Below the pieces are notes generated by a model. That model searched no databases and was not told the DNA's origin. It worked only from the letters and a program-made list of their open reading frames with translations. From assembly GCF_001905795.1 (NCBI RefSeq), contig NZ_LIXJ01000002.1, forward strand, positions 393,834-457,833: 64,000 nucleotides of DNA. The letters are read 5' to 3'. Of this stretch, positions 43,874-52,064 are shown one piece after another. Position 1 is the first letter of the stretch, and each line of letters opens with the position of its first letter. Both the position numbers and the translations under genes were made by a program. Source of the DNA: Streptomyces sp. CB01580. Lineage in GTDB: Bacteria; Actinomycetota; Actinomycetes; Streptomycetales; Streptomycetaceae.

Positions 43874-44827
43874 CTACTCCTCGACGAGCAGGCGTTCGCG
43901 CAGCTGGGCCAGGGTGCGGGCGAGCAGCCGCGAGACGTGCATCTGGGAGATGCCGACCTCCTGGGCGATCTGCGACTGGGTCATGTTGCCGAAGAAACGC
44001 AGCAGCAGGATCCGCTTCTCGCGCGGCGGGAGGTCCTCCAGCAGCGGCTTGAGCGACTCCCGGTACTCGACGCCCTCCAGCGCCTCGTCCTCGGACCCGA
44101 GCGTGTCCGCGACCGCGGGCGACTCGTCGTCCGTGTCCGGCACGTCCAGCGAGAGCGTGCTGTACGCATTGGCCGATTCCAGTCCCTCCAGCACCTCTTC
44201 CTCGGAGATGCCCAGGCGCTCGGCCAGTTCGTGCACCGTCGGCGAGCGGCCGTGCAGCTGGGAGAGTTCGGCGGTCGCCGTGGTGAGCGACAGCCGCAGC
44301 TCCTGGAGTCGACGCGGCACCCGGACCGCCCAGCCCTTGTCACGGAAGTGGCGCTTGATCTCGCCGACGACCGTGGGGGTCGCGTACGTCGAGAACTCGA
44401 CGCCGCGGTCCGGATCGAACCGGTCCACCGACTTGATCAGACCGATCGTGGCGACCTGGGTCAGGTCGTCGAGCGGCTCGCCGCGGTTGCGGAACCGGCG
44501 GGCCAGGTGCTCCACGAGCGGCAGATGCATCCGCACCAGCCGATTGCGCAGCTCCGCCCGCTCGGGCGAACCGTCGGGAAGGGCGCGCAGTTCGACGAAG
44601 AGCGCCCGCGCCCCGCTGCGGTCCTGTGGATCGTGGTGCCCGTGCTCGCTCATCTGGCCTGCCCGCTCCGCCTGCGACTGCTCCACCGCGAACGCACGGC
44701 TCGCGGGCTCGTCCGCCCCGTCCTCCGGATGGGGCAGGGCCTGCTGTTCCGGGATGGCCGCCGCACGCACCACCCCTGGTCGGATCGTCTCGTCCCGCAC
44801 CGGACCGTCCCCGTTTCCGTTGCTCAC
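43874..44827 (-). CDS. sigH: SigB-like stress sigma factor SigH
   Basis: This 317-residue SigB/F/G-type sigma factor has region 2 (LRNRLVRMHLPLVEHLARRF, LTQVATIGLIKSVDRFDPDR, STYATPTVVGEIKRHFRD), region 3 and region 4.2 (MTQSQIAQEVGISQMHVSRL). In S. coelicolor, SigH governs osmotic/heat stress and septation and exists in several N-terminal isoforms. The coupled start GTG 44827 overlaps the prsH stop. An internal ATG (MSEHGHHDPQ) could give a shorter form, and the frame stays open upstream to 45286 across prsH. Confidence 0.92.
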   Translation of the reverse strand: MSNGNGDGPVRDETIRPGVVRAAAIPEQQALPHPEDGADEPASRAFAVEQSQAERAGQMSEHGHHDPQDRSGARALFVELRALPDGSPERAELRNRLVRMHLPLVEHLARRFRNRGEPLDDLTQVATIGLIKSVDRFDPDRGVEFSTYATPTVVGEIKRHFRDKGWAVRVPRRLQELRLSLTTATAELSQLHGRSPTVHELAERLGISEEEVLEGLESANAYSTLSLDVPDTDDESPAVADTLGSEDEALEGVEYRESLKPLLEDLPPREKRILLLRFFGNMTQSQIAQEVGISQMHVSRLLARTLAQLRERLLVEE

Positions 44828-45237
44828 GCCGGCCCGGGTCCCGCGCCGCGCTGTTTGTAGAGGCTGATGCTGACCGTACGGTCGTCGGCCACCGAGGAGT
44901 CGACCTTCCCGGCCAGCGCGGAGAGCACCGTCCAGGCGAAGGTGTCGCGCTCCGGCGCCCGCCCGTCCGTGGTCGGTGCGGACACCGTCACCTCCAGGGA
45001 ATCCTCGATGAGCCGGAAGACGCAGCTGAGGACGGAGCCCGGCACGGCCTGCTGGAGCAGGATCGCGCAGGCCTCGTCGACCGCGATGCGAAGATCCTCG
45101 ATCTCGTCGAGCGTGAAGTCCAAGCGTGCCGCGAGACCGGCCGTGGCCGTACGCAGCACCGACAGGTAGGCACCCGCAGCGGGCAGCCGGACCTCTACGA
45201 AGTCCTGATTCCCGGGCTCGCCTGCGATCTGGGACAC
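44824..45237 (-). CDS. prsH: Anti-sigma factor PrsH (RshA/UshX), kinase-fold
   Basis: This 137-residue protein has a GHKL ATPase-type fold of the RsbW class: FTLDEIEDLRIAVDEACAIL (N-box with the Glu/Asn region) and a short C-terminal half. It binds and inhibits SigH, whose gene overlaps by 4 bases. An anti-anti-sigma partner is not encoded nearby. The start GTG 45237 is preceded by GGAGG 5 bases upstream, the best ribosome site in this operon. Confidence 0.92.
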   Translation of the reverse strand: MSQIAGEPGNQDFVEVRLPAAGAYLSVLRTATAGLAARLDFTLDEIEDLRIAVDEACAILLQQAVPGSVLSCVFRLIEDSLEVTVSAPTTDGRAPERDTFAWTVLSALAGKVDSSVADDRTVSISLYKQRGAGPGPA

Positions 45238-45503
45238 CCTCACCTCCAAGGTGGCACAAACTCTTCCGAGGATCCGGGAAGGGCACCCCGGAGCCATGTG
45301 GTACGTCTTCGGTTCTGGCCCGGCGACGCTATCGCGATCCATGATGCCGTGTCGCCGAACCCCCGGGCCCCGGCGACGGATCAGGCTCGAACAGGACCCA
45401 CCCCAAGGCTGTCACTCATGGTAAGTCAATGACCACACACGGTGCCTAGGGGTCTGCGGCGATCAATTACGGACAACCGGCGCCGTTTTGACGTACCCGG
45501 GCC

Positions 45504-45764
45504 TCAGACGATCGAACCGTCGGCATAGCACCAGCGCCAGCTCTCGCCCGGCTCGAAACTCCGCATCACCGGATGACCGGTCTCCTCGAAGTGCCCCGTG
45601 GCATGCCGCAGCGGGGACGAGTCGCAGCAGCCGACATGGCCGCAGACCAGACACAGCCGCAGATGTACGGGTTGCGTGCCCGCCACGACGCACTCCGGGC
45701 AGGTCCCGCTCAGAGGGTCCGGCTCGGGGTGCGGCAGCGCGAGCACGTGCGAGCAGTCACTCAT
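45504..45764 (-). CDS. UBP-type zinc finger protein
   Basis: This 86-residue protein is a single ZnF-UBP domain: Cys4/His6, Cys22-x2-Cys25 (CPEC), Cys38-x2-Cys41 (CLVCGHVGCC), then His pairs in RHATGHFEETGHPV and a terminal SWRWCYAD. In eukaryotes such domains bind the ubiquitin C-terminus; the bacterial role is unknown. It starts at ATG 45764, divergent from the antiporter gene with only 36 bp between starts. Confidence 0.88.
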   Translation of the reverse strand: MSDCSHVLALPHPEPDPLSGTCPECVVAGTQPVHLRLCLVCGHVGCCDSSPLRHATGHFEETGHPVMRSFEPGESWRWCYADGSIV

Positions 45765-45800
45765 GATGGTCAGGTTACGACGGATGCGAGGACCGTGGAC

Positions 45801-47405
45801 ATGGACGTACTGCCGCTGGTGGCGCTGGTCGCGGCGAGTGCCGCCGTCGCGGGGGCGGCCCGCCGCACCCCCGTGCCGGCGCCCCTGCTGCTGGTGACGG
45901 TGGGGCTGATCGCCTCGTACGTGCCGGGGGTGCCGTCGTACACCCTGGACGCGGGCATCGTGCTGCCGCTGCTGCTGCCGCCCCTGCTCTACACGGCGGC
46001 CGTCGACAGCTCGTACCTCGATCTGCGGGCCAACATGCGGCCGGTCGCGCTGCTCTCCGTCGGCTACGTCCTCTTCGCGACCGTGGCGGTCGGCTGGCTG
46101 GCCTACCTCGTGGTGCCCGACCTGCCGCTCACCGCCGCGCTGGTGCTCGGCGCGGTCGTCGCCCCGCCGGACGCGGTCACCGCCGCCGCGATCGCCCGGC
46201 GGGTCGGGCTGCCCGGCCGGGTCACCACGATCCTCCAGGGCGAGTCCCTGGTGAACGACGCCACCGCGATCACCGCGTACAAGGTGGCCCTGGCCGCCGC
46301 CGTCGGCGAGGGCATGAGCTGGGGCTCCGGGATCGGTGAGTTCCTGGTGGCCGCGCTCGGCGGGGTCGTGGTCGGCCTGGCGCTGATGGTGCCGCTGCAC
46401 TGGCTCCGTACCCACCTCAGGGAAGCCCTGCTGCAGAACACGCTGTCGCTGCTGATCCCCTTCGTGGCGTACGCGGTGGCCGAGCGCGTGCACGCCTCGG
46501 GGGTGCTCGCCGTGGTCGTCGTCGCGCTCTACCTGGGCCACCGCGCCTGGCAGGTCGACTTCGCGACCCGGATCCAGGAGGAGGCCGTGTGGAAGATGGT
46601 CGCGTTCGTCCTGGAGTCGGCGGTCTTCGCGCTGATCGGGCTCCAGCTGCCCTTCGTGCTCAGGGGGCTCGGCGCGTACGCCGTGGCGGACGCGCTCTGG
46701 TACGCGGTGGCGGTGTTCGTGGCCGTCGTGGTGGTCCGCTACGTCTGGGTCTTCCCAGCCACGTTCCTGCCCCGGTGGCTGTCGAAACGGATCCGCGAGC
46801 GCGAACCGGACACCGACTGGAAGGCGCCGACGATCGTCGGCTGGGCCGGGATGCGCGGGGTCGTCTCGCTCGCCATCGCGTTCTCCATCCCCCTGCTCAC
46901 GACGGCCGGGCAGGCGTTCCCGGCCCGGAACCTGGTGCTGTTCCTGACCTTCACCACCGTCATCGGCACGCTGGTCGTCCAGGGGCTCACCCTGCCGCTG
47001 CTGGTGCGCGCGCTGAGACTCCCGGGCCGGGACGCGACCGCCGAGACCCTGGCCGAGGCCCAGGCGCAGAGCGAGGCGTCCGCCGCCGCCGAGGCCCGGC
47101 TGGACACCCTGCTCACCGACCCCCGCAACGCCCTTCCGGAGCCGCTCACCGACCGCCTGCGCGCCGTCCTGGAACGGCGCCGCAACGCCGTGTGGGAACG
47201 GCTGGGCGCCGCCAACCCGGTGACCGGGGAGTCGGCGGACGACACCTACCGGCGGCTGGCCGGGGAGACGCTGGACGCCGAGCGCGAGGTCTTCGTACGG
47301 CTCAGGGACGAGCGGCGGATCGACGACGAGATGCTCCGCACCCTGCTCAGACGGCTCGACCTGGAGGAGGCGGCGGCCTACCGGGAGGAGCCGGGCACGG
47401 CGTGA
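45801..47405 (+). CDS. CPA1-family Na+/H+ antiporter
   Basis: This 534-residue transporter has about 12 helices and a cytoplasmic C-terminal domain of about 120 residues with helical, charged sequence. The ion-binding region VAPPDAVTAAAIARRVGLPG, QGESLVNDATAI and GWAGMRGVVSLAIAF are typical of NhaP/CPA1 exchangers. It probably serves pH and sodium homeostasis. ATG 45801 has GAGG 9 bases upstream; GTG 45795 is possible. It is divergent from the UBP zinc-finger gene. Confidence 0.92.
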   Translation: MDVLPLVALVAASAAVAGAARRTPVPAPLLLVTVGLIASYVPGVPSYTLDAGIVLPLLLPPLLYTAAVDSSYLDLRANMRPVALLSVGYVLFATVAVGWLAYLVVPDLPLTAALVLGAVVAPPDAVTAAAIARRVGLPGRVTTILQGESLVNDATAITAYKVALAAAVGEGMSWGSGIGEFLVAALGGVVVGLALMVPLHWLRTHLREALLQNTLSLLIPFVAYAVAERVHASGVLAVVVVALYLGHRAWQVDFATRIQEEAVWKMVAFVLESAVFALIGLQLPFVLRGLGAYAVADALWYAVAVFVAVVVVRYVWVFPATFLPRWLSKRIREREPDTDWKAPTIVGWAGMRGVVSLAIAFSIPLLTTAGQAFPARNLVLFLTFTTVIGTLVVQGLTLPLLVRALRLPGRDATAETLAEAQAQSEASAAAEARLDTLLTDPRNALPEPLTDRLRAVLERRRNAVWERLGAANPVTGESADDTYRRLAGETLDAEREVFVRLRDERRIDDEMLRTLLRRLDLEEAAAYREEPGTA

Positions 47406-47434
47406 GCGCGCAAGGCCGGGCGGGTGGGGGGAGA

Positions 47435-47530
47435 GACCCGCGCGGGTGTGGCGGGGAAGACCCGCGCGGGCGCGACCGGTCCACCCCGATCCGCAGTGGA
47501 CGGCGGCCGGGTCCGGGAGACCCGCGCGGG
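47435..47530. repeat. Three GACCCGCGCGGG repeats
   Basis: Identical 12-mers occur at 47435, 47459 and 47519; each contains the palindrome CCCGCGCGGG. They lie in the 142-bp gap between two convergent genes and may form alternative hairpins. Confidence 0.6.
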
Positions 47531-47547
47531 CACGGGTCTGCCGGACG

Positions 47548-48456
47548 TCAGGGGCGGCCCGTGACGACGGCCACGACCGTCGCCCCCGCCGGGAACGCGC
47601 CCTCCTCGGCCAGCGCGGTGAGTGCGAACAGCAGCTTGGCGACGTAGAGCCGTTCGACGGGCAGTGCGTGCCGCTGCTCGAAGTCGTCCGCGAACGCGTG
47701 CAGCTCCGGGGTCGTACGGCCGTAGCCGCCGAAGTGGAAGCGCTCGTCCAGGGACCACGTCCCCTCGGGCCCGCCGAACGCCTCCCGTTGCAGCTCCCGC
47801 ACCGCCTCGCCGAGAAAGCCGCCGCGCAGCACCGGGACGCCGAGCGCCCGCTGCCCCGGCGCCAGACCGGCGGCGAGACCGGCGAGGGTGCCGCCGGTGC
47901 CGCAGGCCACCGCGGCCACATCGGCCCGCCCGCGCAGCTCGCGCCCCAGCTCGGTGCAGCCCCGTACGGCCAGGGCGTTGCTCCCGCCCTCGGGGACGAC
48001 GAAGCACTCCCCGAAGTCGCTCTCCCCGAGGGCGCCCAGCAGCCCGGCCAGCACCTCGGGGTCGGCCTTGGCGCGGTAGGTCGCGCGGTCCACGAAGCGC
48101 AGGGTCATCCCGTCCGCGGCGCACCGGGCGAGCGAGGGGTTCAGGGGGCGGTCGGCCAGTTCGTCGCCGCGCACCACCCCGATGGTGCGAAAGCCGAGCA
48201 GCCGTCCGGCGGCGGCGGTGGCCCGCAGGTGGTTGGAGTACGCCCCGCCGAACGTGAGGACGGTGCGCCCGGCGGCGGCCCGCAGGCTGGGGGCGAGCTT
48301 GCGCCATTTGTTGCCCGGAAGATCCGGGTGGATCAGATCGTCCCGCTTGAGCAGCAGCCGCACGCCCCGGCGGCCGAAGCGGTCGTCGTGGACCTCCTCC
48401 AGCGGGGAGGGCAGCCGGGGCCGCAGGAGCGCTTCGGGGTCCTGGGGACGGTTCAC
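47548..48456 (-). CDS. PLP-dependent ACC deaminase / D-cysteine desulfhydrase family enzyme
   Basis: This 302-residue fold-type II PLP enzyme has the Schiff-base lysine in LIHPDLPGNKWRKLAPS, the SNHLRATAAAGRLLG helix, and the glycine-rich phosphate loop VACGTGGTLAGLAAGL. It belongs to the group containing 1-aminocyclopropane-1-carboxylate deaminase and D-cysteine desulfhydrase, and the sequence does not decide between them. It is slightly shorter than AcdS (about 340 residues), which favours a desulfhydrase or unknown specificity. The start is GTG 48456. It is downstream of hmpA on the same strand. Confidence 0.85.
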   Translation of the reverse strand: MNRPQDPEALLRPRLPSPLEEVHDDRFGRRGVRLLLKRDDLIHPDLPGNKWRKLAPSLRAAAGRTVLTFGGAYSNHLRATAAAGRLLGFRTIGVVRGDELADRPLNPSLARCAADGMTLRFVDRATYRAKADPEVLAGLLGALGESDFGECFVVPEGGSNALAVRGCTELGRELRGRADVAAVACGTGGTLAGLAAGLAPGQRALGVPVLRGGFLGEAVRELQREAFGGPEGTWSLDERFHFGGYGRTTPELHAFADDFEQRHALPVERLYVAKLLFALTALAEEGAFPAGATVVAVVTGRP

Positions 48457-48504
48457 CCGTCCATTTGACCAGGCCCGGGCCGAGGGCCGCCGTCGCGGGG
48501 CGGA

Positions 48505-48553
48505 CGCACGCCCCGCCGTCGGCCCCCGAGGGGCCGCGTGGGCGGGGCGTGCG
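48505..48553 (-). terminator. Hairpin after hmpA
   Basis: Arms CGCACGCCCCGCC and GGCGGGGCGTGCG enclose a second GGCCCC/GGGGCC dyad. It lies 14 bp past the hmpA stop. Confidence 0.8.
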
Positions 48554-48566
48554 GGGCCGGCCGCGT

Positions 48567-49763
48567 TCAGTCCTGGGCGAGCCAGAGATCGGGGCCGAAC
48601 ACCTCGTAGTGGATGTCGGCGGCCGGGACCCCCTTGGCCAGCAACTGGGTGCGCACGGCGCGCATGAAGGGCAGCGGGCCGCACAGGTAGGCGTGGGTGC
48701 CGGGCGCGATCGTGAAGTCGCCCAGATCCACCAGACCGGTGCGGTCGGTGCTGTGGCCGGACTCCGGGTGCTCGTACCAGAAGTGCGTGGTGGCGTCGGG
48801 GAGCTTGTCGGCGAGCGTCACGTGGTCGTTGCGCAGTGCGTGGTCGGCGGAGGAGCGGTCGCCGTGCACGACGGTGACCGGGGCGCGGTGGCCGGTCGCG
48901 GCCAGGTGCTCCAGCATCGACAGCATGGGGGTGCAGCCGATCCCGGCCGAGGCGAGCAGCAGCGGGGCGCCGGCGTCGTCCAGCACGAGGTCGCCGTACG
49001 GGGCGGAGACCCGCAGCCGGTCGCCGGCCGCGACCTTCGCGTGCAGATGACAGGAGACCTCGCCGTCCGGGGAGCCGCCCCCGTGCACCCGCTTCACGGT
49101 GATCGAGCGCAGCGTCGATCCCGGGGCGCTGGAGAGGCTGTACTGGCGTATCTGCCGTGCCCCGTCGGGGAGTTCCACCTGAACGGAGACGTACTGGCCG
49201 GGGCGGAAGGCGGGCGCGGGCTCCCCGTCGGCCGGGCGGAGGCGGAAGGTCGCGACGTCGGGGGTCTCCTCGGTCCGGCCGACCACCTCCCACTCGCGCC
49301 ACACGTCACCGGCGGCCACGCCCTGCTCCGCGTACAGCCGCGCCTCGCGGGAGATCAGCGCGTTCGCCATCAGCCAGTAGACCTCGTCCCAGGCGGCGGC
49401 GACCTCGGGAGTGACCGCGTCGCCGAGCACCTCGGCGATGGCGGCGAACAGGTGCCTGTGCACGATGTCGTACTGGTCGGCGGTGACGCCGAGCGAGGCG
49501 TGCTTGTGGGCTATCCGGCCGAGCATCACGTCGGGGCGGGTGTCCGGGTGCGCGACCAGATGGGTCGCGAAGGCGGCTATGGAGCCCGCGAGGGCCTGGC
49601 GCTGGGCGCCGGAGGCCTGGTTGCCGCGGTTGAAGAGGTCGCGCAGCAGCTCCGGGTGGGCGGTGAACATCTTGCGGTAGAAGAGGTCGGCGATGTCCCC
49701 GATGGCCGCTCCCACGGCGGGGAGGGTGGCGCGGACGGTGGCGGTCGACGTCTCGGACAGCAT
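48567..49763 (-). CDS. hmpA: Flavohemoglobin (nitric oxide dioxygenase)
   Basis: This 398-residue three-domain protein has a globin (residues 1-135, proximal heme His in RIAHKHASLGV), a FAD domain (RQYSLSSAPGSTLRSITVKR), and an NAD(P)H domain (LLASAGIGCTPMLSMLEHLA, YLCGPLPFM). It oxidises NO to nitrate using O2 and NADH. The length is standard. It is preceded by nsrR on the same strand, 153 bp away, with an NsrR-like site at 49803-49825 before the ATG at 49763. Confidence 0.95.
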   Translation of the reverse strand: MLSETSTATVRATLPAVGAAIGDIADLFYRKMFTAHPELLRDLFNRGNQASGAQRQALAGSIAAFATHLVAHPDTRPDVMLGRIAHKHASLGVTADQYDIVHRHLFAAIAEVLGDAVTPEVAAAWDEVYWLMANALISREARLYAEQGVAAGDVWREWEVVGRTEETPDVATFRLRPADGEPAPAFRPGQYVSVQVELPDGARQIRQYSLSSAPGSTLRSITVKRVHGGGSPDGEVSCHLHAKVAAGDRLRVSAPYGDLVLDDAGAPLLLASAGIGCTPMLSMLEHLAATGHRAPVTVVHGDRSSADHALRNDHVTLADKLPDATTHFWYEHPESGHSTDRTGLVDLGDFTIAPGTHAYLCGPLPFMRAVRTQLLAKGVPAADIHYEVFGPDLWLAQD

Positions 49764-49802
49764 CGATGACTCCTTGGTCTCGTCGGTCTCGATGCGAATC
49801 AG

Positions 49803-49825
49803 AATTGGTATCTCGGATTCGCATT
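49803..49825. promoter_or_regulatory. NsrR-like site before hmpA
   Basis: On the minus strand AATGCGAATC-CGA-GATACCAATT resembles the 23-bp NsrR site layout, matching the nsrR upstream palindrome at 13 of 23 positions. It lies 40-62 bp before the hmpA start. A 9-bp inverted repeat (ATGCGAATC, 49792; GATTCGCAT, 49816) overlaps it. Confidence 0.55.
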
Positions 49826-49916
49826 TTTGGGCATGGTGGATCCGGGCAGGTGGTGCCCGGAGGTCTCGGGGTGCGGGACGGGGGTGTGTGGGCGCGCGGT
49901 GACGGCCCGGGCCGGT

Positions 49917-50366
49917 TCAGGCTGGGGCCGGCCGGATGCCGCTGATGCCGATCAGTACGGGCCCGGTGGGCGAGGCGACGAGCTGGGCGACGGTGATCGG
50001 GTCGAGCGAGGCGTAGAAGGCCTCCTCCGCCTGGCGCAGGGCGCCGCGCAGCCGGCAGGCCGAGCGCAGGGGGCACGGGGTGGCGCCCTCGCACTCCACG
50101 ACGTCGCCCGGGCCCTCCAGTTCCCGGACGATTCCGCCGATCGAGGCGGAGCGGCCGGCCCCGGTGAGGCTGAGCCCGCCGCCGCGGCCCCGGCGCGCCT
50201 CGATGAGACCGAGGTGCTGGAGCCTGGCGACGACCTTCGCGGTGTGGGTGTATGGCACCTGCATGGTCGCCGCCACTTCCCGGGTGGTCGGCGGATCCTC
50301 GTTCTCGACGACCGCGAGGCGCATCAGTACGCGAAGCGCCACGTCGGTGAATTTCGTCAGCCGCAT
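49917..50366 (-). CDS. nsrR: Rrf2-family NO-sensing repressor NsrR
   Basis: This 149-residue iron-sulfur regulator has a winged helix (LTKFTDVALRVLMRLAVV, VPYTHTAKVVARLQHLGLIE). The cluster cysteines Cys92, Cys98 and Cys104 (CEGATPCPLRSAC) and Asp8, the fourth ligand known for S. coelicolor NsrR, are all present. Nitrosylation of the 4Fe-4S cluster releases it from DNA, derepressing hmpA downstream. The start ATG 50366 is 16 bp from a strong palindrome, so autoregulation is expected. Confidence 0.93.
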   Translation of the reverse strand: MRLTKFTDVALRVLMRLAVVENEDPPTTREVAATMQVPYTHTAKVVARLQHLGLIEARRGRGGGLSLTGAGRSASIGGIVRELEGPGDVVECEGATPCPLRSACRLRGALRQAEEAFYASLDPITVAQLVASPTGPVLIGISGIRPAPA

Positions 50367-50381
50367 GACCGTCACGGTAGA

Positions 50382-50406
50382 TAAGTTGCATCGAGGATGC
50401 AACTTA
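50382..50406. promoter_or_regulatory. NsrR operator palindrome upstream of nsrR
   Basis: TAAGTTGCATC-GAG-GATGCAACTTA is a perfect inverted repeat with 11-bp arms and a 3-bp centre. Its size and symmetry suit an Rrf2-family dimer, and it lies just before the nsrR start. Confidence 0.78.
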
Positions 50407-50566
50407 ATGGTGCCCGTCGGCGCCCGCCGGGACCGACGGGCGTCGTGCCCAGTGCAAACCCCAATTAGTCACACTCTTTTGTGTAATGGTGCGCCGCCCT
50501 CGGGTGCTGAAAGGCTTCTTCGCGCTGGTCAGCCGATCATTCGAGAGTCATTCGAGAGGACGACAG

Positions 50567-51973
50567 ATGTCCGTTGGTGAAGAGGTTCAGCACGTGACGT
50601 TGCCGCCCCAGCAGAGTCTGGGCACGGCGGCGGCGCGGAACCTCGCGACGACCACCAAGTCCGCCCCGCAGATGCAGGAGATCACCTCGCGGTGGCTGCT
50701 GAAGATGCTGCCGTGGGTGCAGGTGCAGGGCGGCACCTACCGGGTGAACCGGAGGCTGAGCTACTCGGTGGGGGACGGCCGGGTGACCTTCGTGCAGACC
50801 GGTGACCGGGTCGCGGTCATCCCCGCCGAGCTCGGAGAGCTCCCCGCGCTCCGGGACCTCGGCGACGAGGAAGTGCTCGGTGAACTGGCCCGGCGGTGCG
50901 AGCAGCAGGACGTCGCCGCGGGGCAGGTGCTGGCCGCCGCGGGGGACCGGGCGGATCGCGTCTACCTGCTGGCGCACGGCAAGGTCGAGAAGGTCGGCAC
51001 CGGTCAGTACGGGGGCGAGACGGTGCTCGGGGTCCACGCCGACGGGGCCTACTTCGGTGACCGCTCCCTGCTCGACGGCGAGGCCGTCTGGGAGTACACG
51101 GCCCGTGCGCTCACCGCGTGCACGGTACTGACGCTGAGCCGCGCCGACGTCCTGAACCTCGCCGAGCGCGCCGATTCGCTCCGCGCGCATCTCACCGGAC
51201 TGCTCAACGTCCCGCAGCAGCGCACCAACAAGTACGGCGAGGCGGCGATCGACCTCTCCGCCGGCCACGTCGGCGAGGCCGTGATCCCGCACACGTACGT
51301 GGACTACGAGGTCTCGCCGCGCGAGTACGAACTGAGCGTCGCGCAGACCGTGTTGAAGGTCCACAGCAGGGTCGCCGACCTCTACAACCAGCCGATGAAC
51401 CAGACCGAGCAGCAGTTGCGGCTGACGGTCGAGGCGCTGCGCGAGCGCCAGGAGCACGAGCTGGTCAACAACCGCGAGTTCGGCCTGCTCCACAACTGCG
51501 ACTACGGGCAGCGGATCCAGCCGCACGACGGCGTGCCCGGCCCTGACGACATGGACGAACTGCTCTCGCGCCGCCGCGGCTCGAAGCTCTTCCTGGCCCA
51601 CCCGCGGGCCATCGCGGCGTTCGGCCGCGAATGCAACAAGCGCGGTCTGGTGCCCGAGAGCGTGGACATCGGCGGACACCACGTACCGGCCTGGCGGGGC
51701 GTGCCCATCTTCCCGTGCAACAAGATCCCGATCAGCGACGCCCGGACCACGTCGATCATCTGCATGAGGACGGGCGAGGCGGAGCAGGGCGTCGTCGGGC
51801 TCCAGCAGTCCGGCATCCCGGACGAGATCGAGCCCAGCCTGTCGGTCCGCTTCATGGGCATCGACGAGCAGGCCATCATCTCCTACCTGGTGACGGCCTA
51901 CTACTCGGCGGCCGTCCTCGTGCCGGACGCGCTCGGCGTCCTGGAGAACGTCGAGGTCAGCCGCTGGCGGTAG
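50567..51973 (+). CDS. eshB: Family 2B encapsulin shell protein EshB (HK97 fold with cNMP-binding-like insert)
   Basis: This 468-residue protein belongs to the EshA/EshB group, now classed as family 2B encapsulins. Residues 1-65 are the conserved N-arm ([34 protein letters not shown]). Residues about 85-215 are an inserted cyclic-nucleotide-binding-like domain ([39 protein letters not shown]). Residues about 225-468 complete the HK97-like shell fold ([60 protein letters not shown]). The insert lacks the usual Glu and Arg of the phosphate-binding cassette, so cAMP binding is doubtful. The start ATG 50567 follows GAGAGGA 6 bases upstream. The putative cargo gene lies 91 bp downstream. I recall S. 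coelicolor SCO5249 (eshB) in the same position. Confidence 0.9.
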   Translation: MSVGEEVQHVTLPPQQSLGTAAARNLATTTKSAPQMQEITSRWLLKMLPWVQVQGGTYRVNRRLSYSVGDGRVTFVQTGDRVAVIPAELGELPALRDLGDEEVLGELARRCEQQDVAAGQVLAAAGDRADRVYLLAHGKVEKVGTGQYGGETVLGVHADGAYFGDRSLLDGEAVWEYTARALTACTVLTLSRADVLNLAERADSLRAHLTGLLNVPQQRTNKYGEAAIDLSAGHVGEAVIPHTYVDYEVSPREYELSVAQTVLKVHSRVADLYNQPMNQTEQQLRLTVEALRERQEHELVNNREFGLLHNCDYGQRIQPHDGVPGPDDMDELLSRRRGSKLFLAHPRAIAAFGRECNKRGLVPESVDIGGHHVPAWRGVPIFPCNKIPISDARTTSIICMRTGEAEQGVVGLQQSGIPDEIEPSLSVRFMGIDEQAIISYLVTAYYSAAVLVPDALGVLENVEVSRWR

Positions 51974-52015
51974 CCGCTCGGGGGCCGGGCGGCGGAGCCG
52001 GGCCCCGGACAACCC

Positions 52016-52043
52016 CCGCCCCGGGCCGTCGGGCCCGGGGCGG
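52016..52043 (+). terminator. Hairpin between shell and cargo genes
   Basis: A perfect 12-bp stem (CCGCCCCGGGCC with its complement) closes loop GTCG, 42 bp after the eshB stop and 21 bp before the next start. It is a probable attenuator or 3'-end stabiliser setting shell-to-cargo ratio. Confidence 0.65.
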
Positions 52044-52064
52044 CATCGGGAGGACGACGCCTCA

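Noticed and set aside
42449..44860. An 800-codon plus-strand frame over dagK, the small membrane gene and sigH
   Set aside because: It crosses genes on both strands and mixes their shadows; no coherent domain.
50567..51973. Calling this gene a Crp/Fnr transcription factor
   Set aside because: It has a cyclic-nucleotide-binding-like domain but no helix-turn-helix, and the flanking halves match the EshA/encapsulin shell fold.
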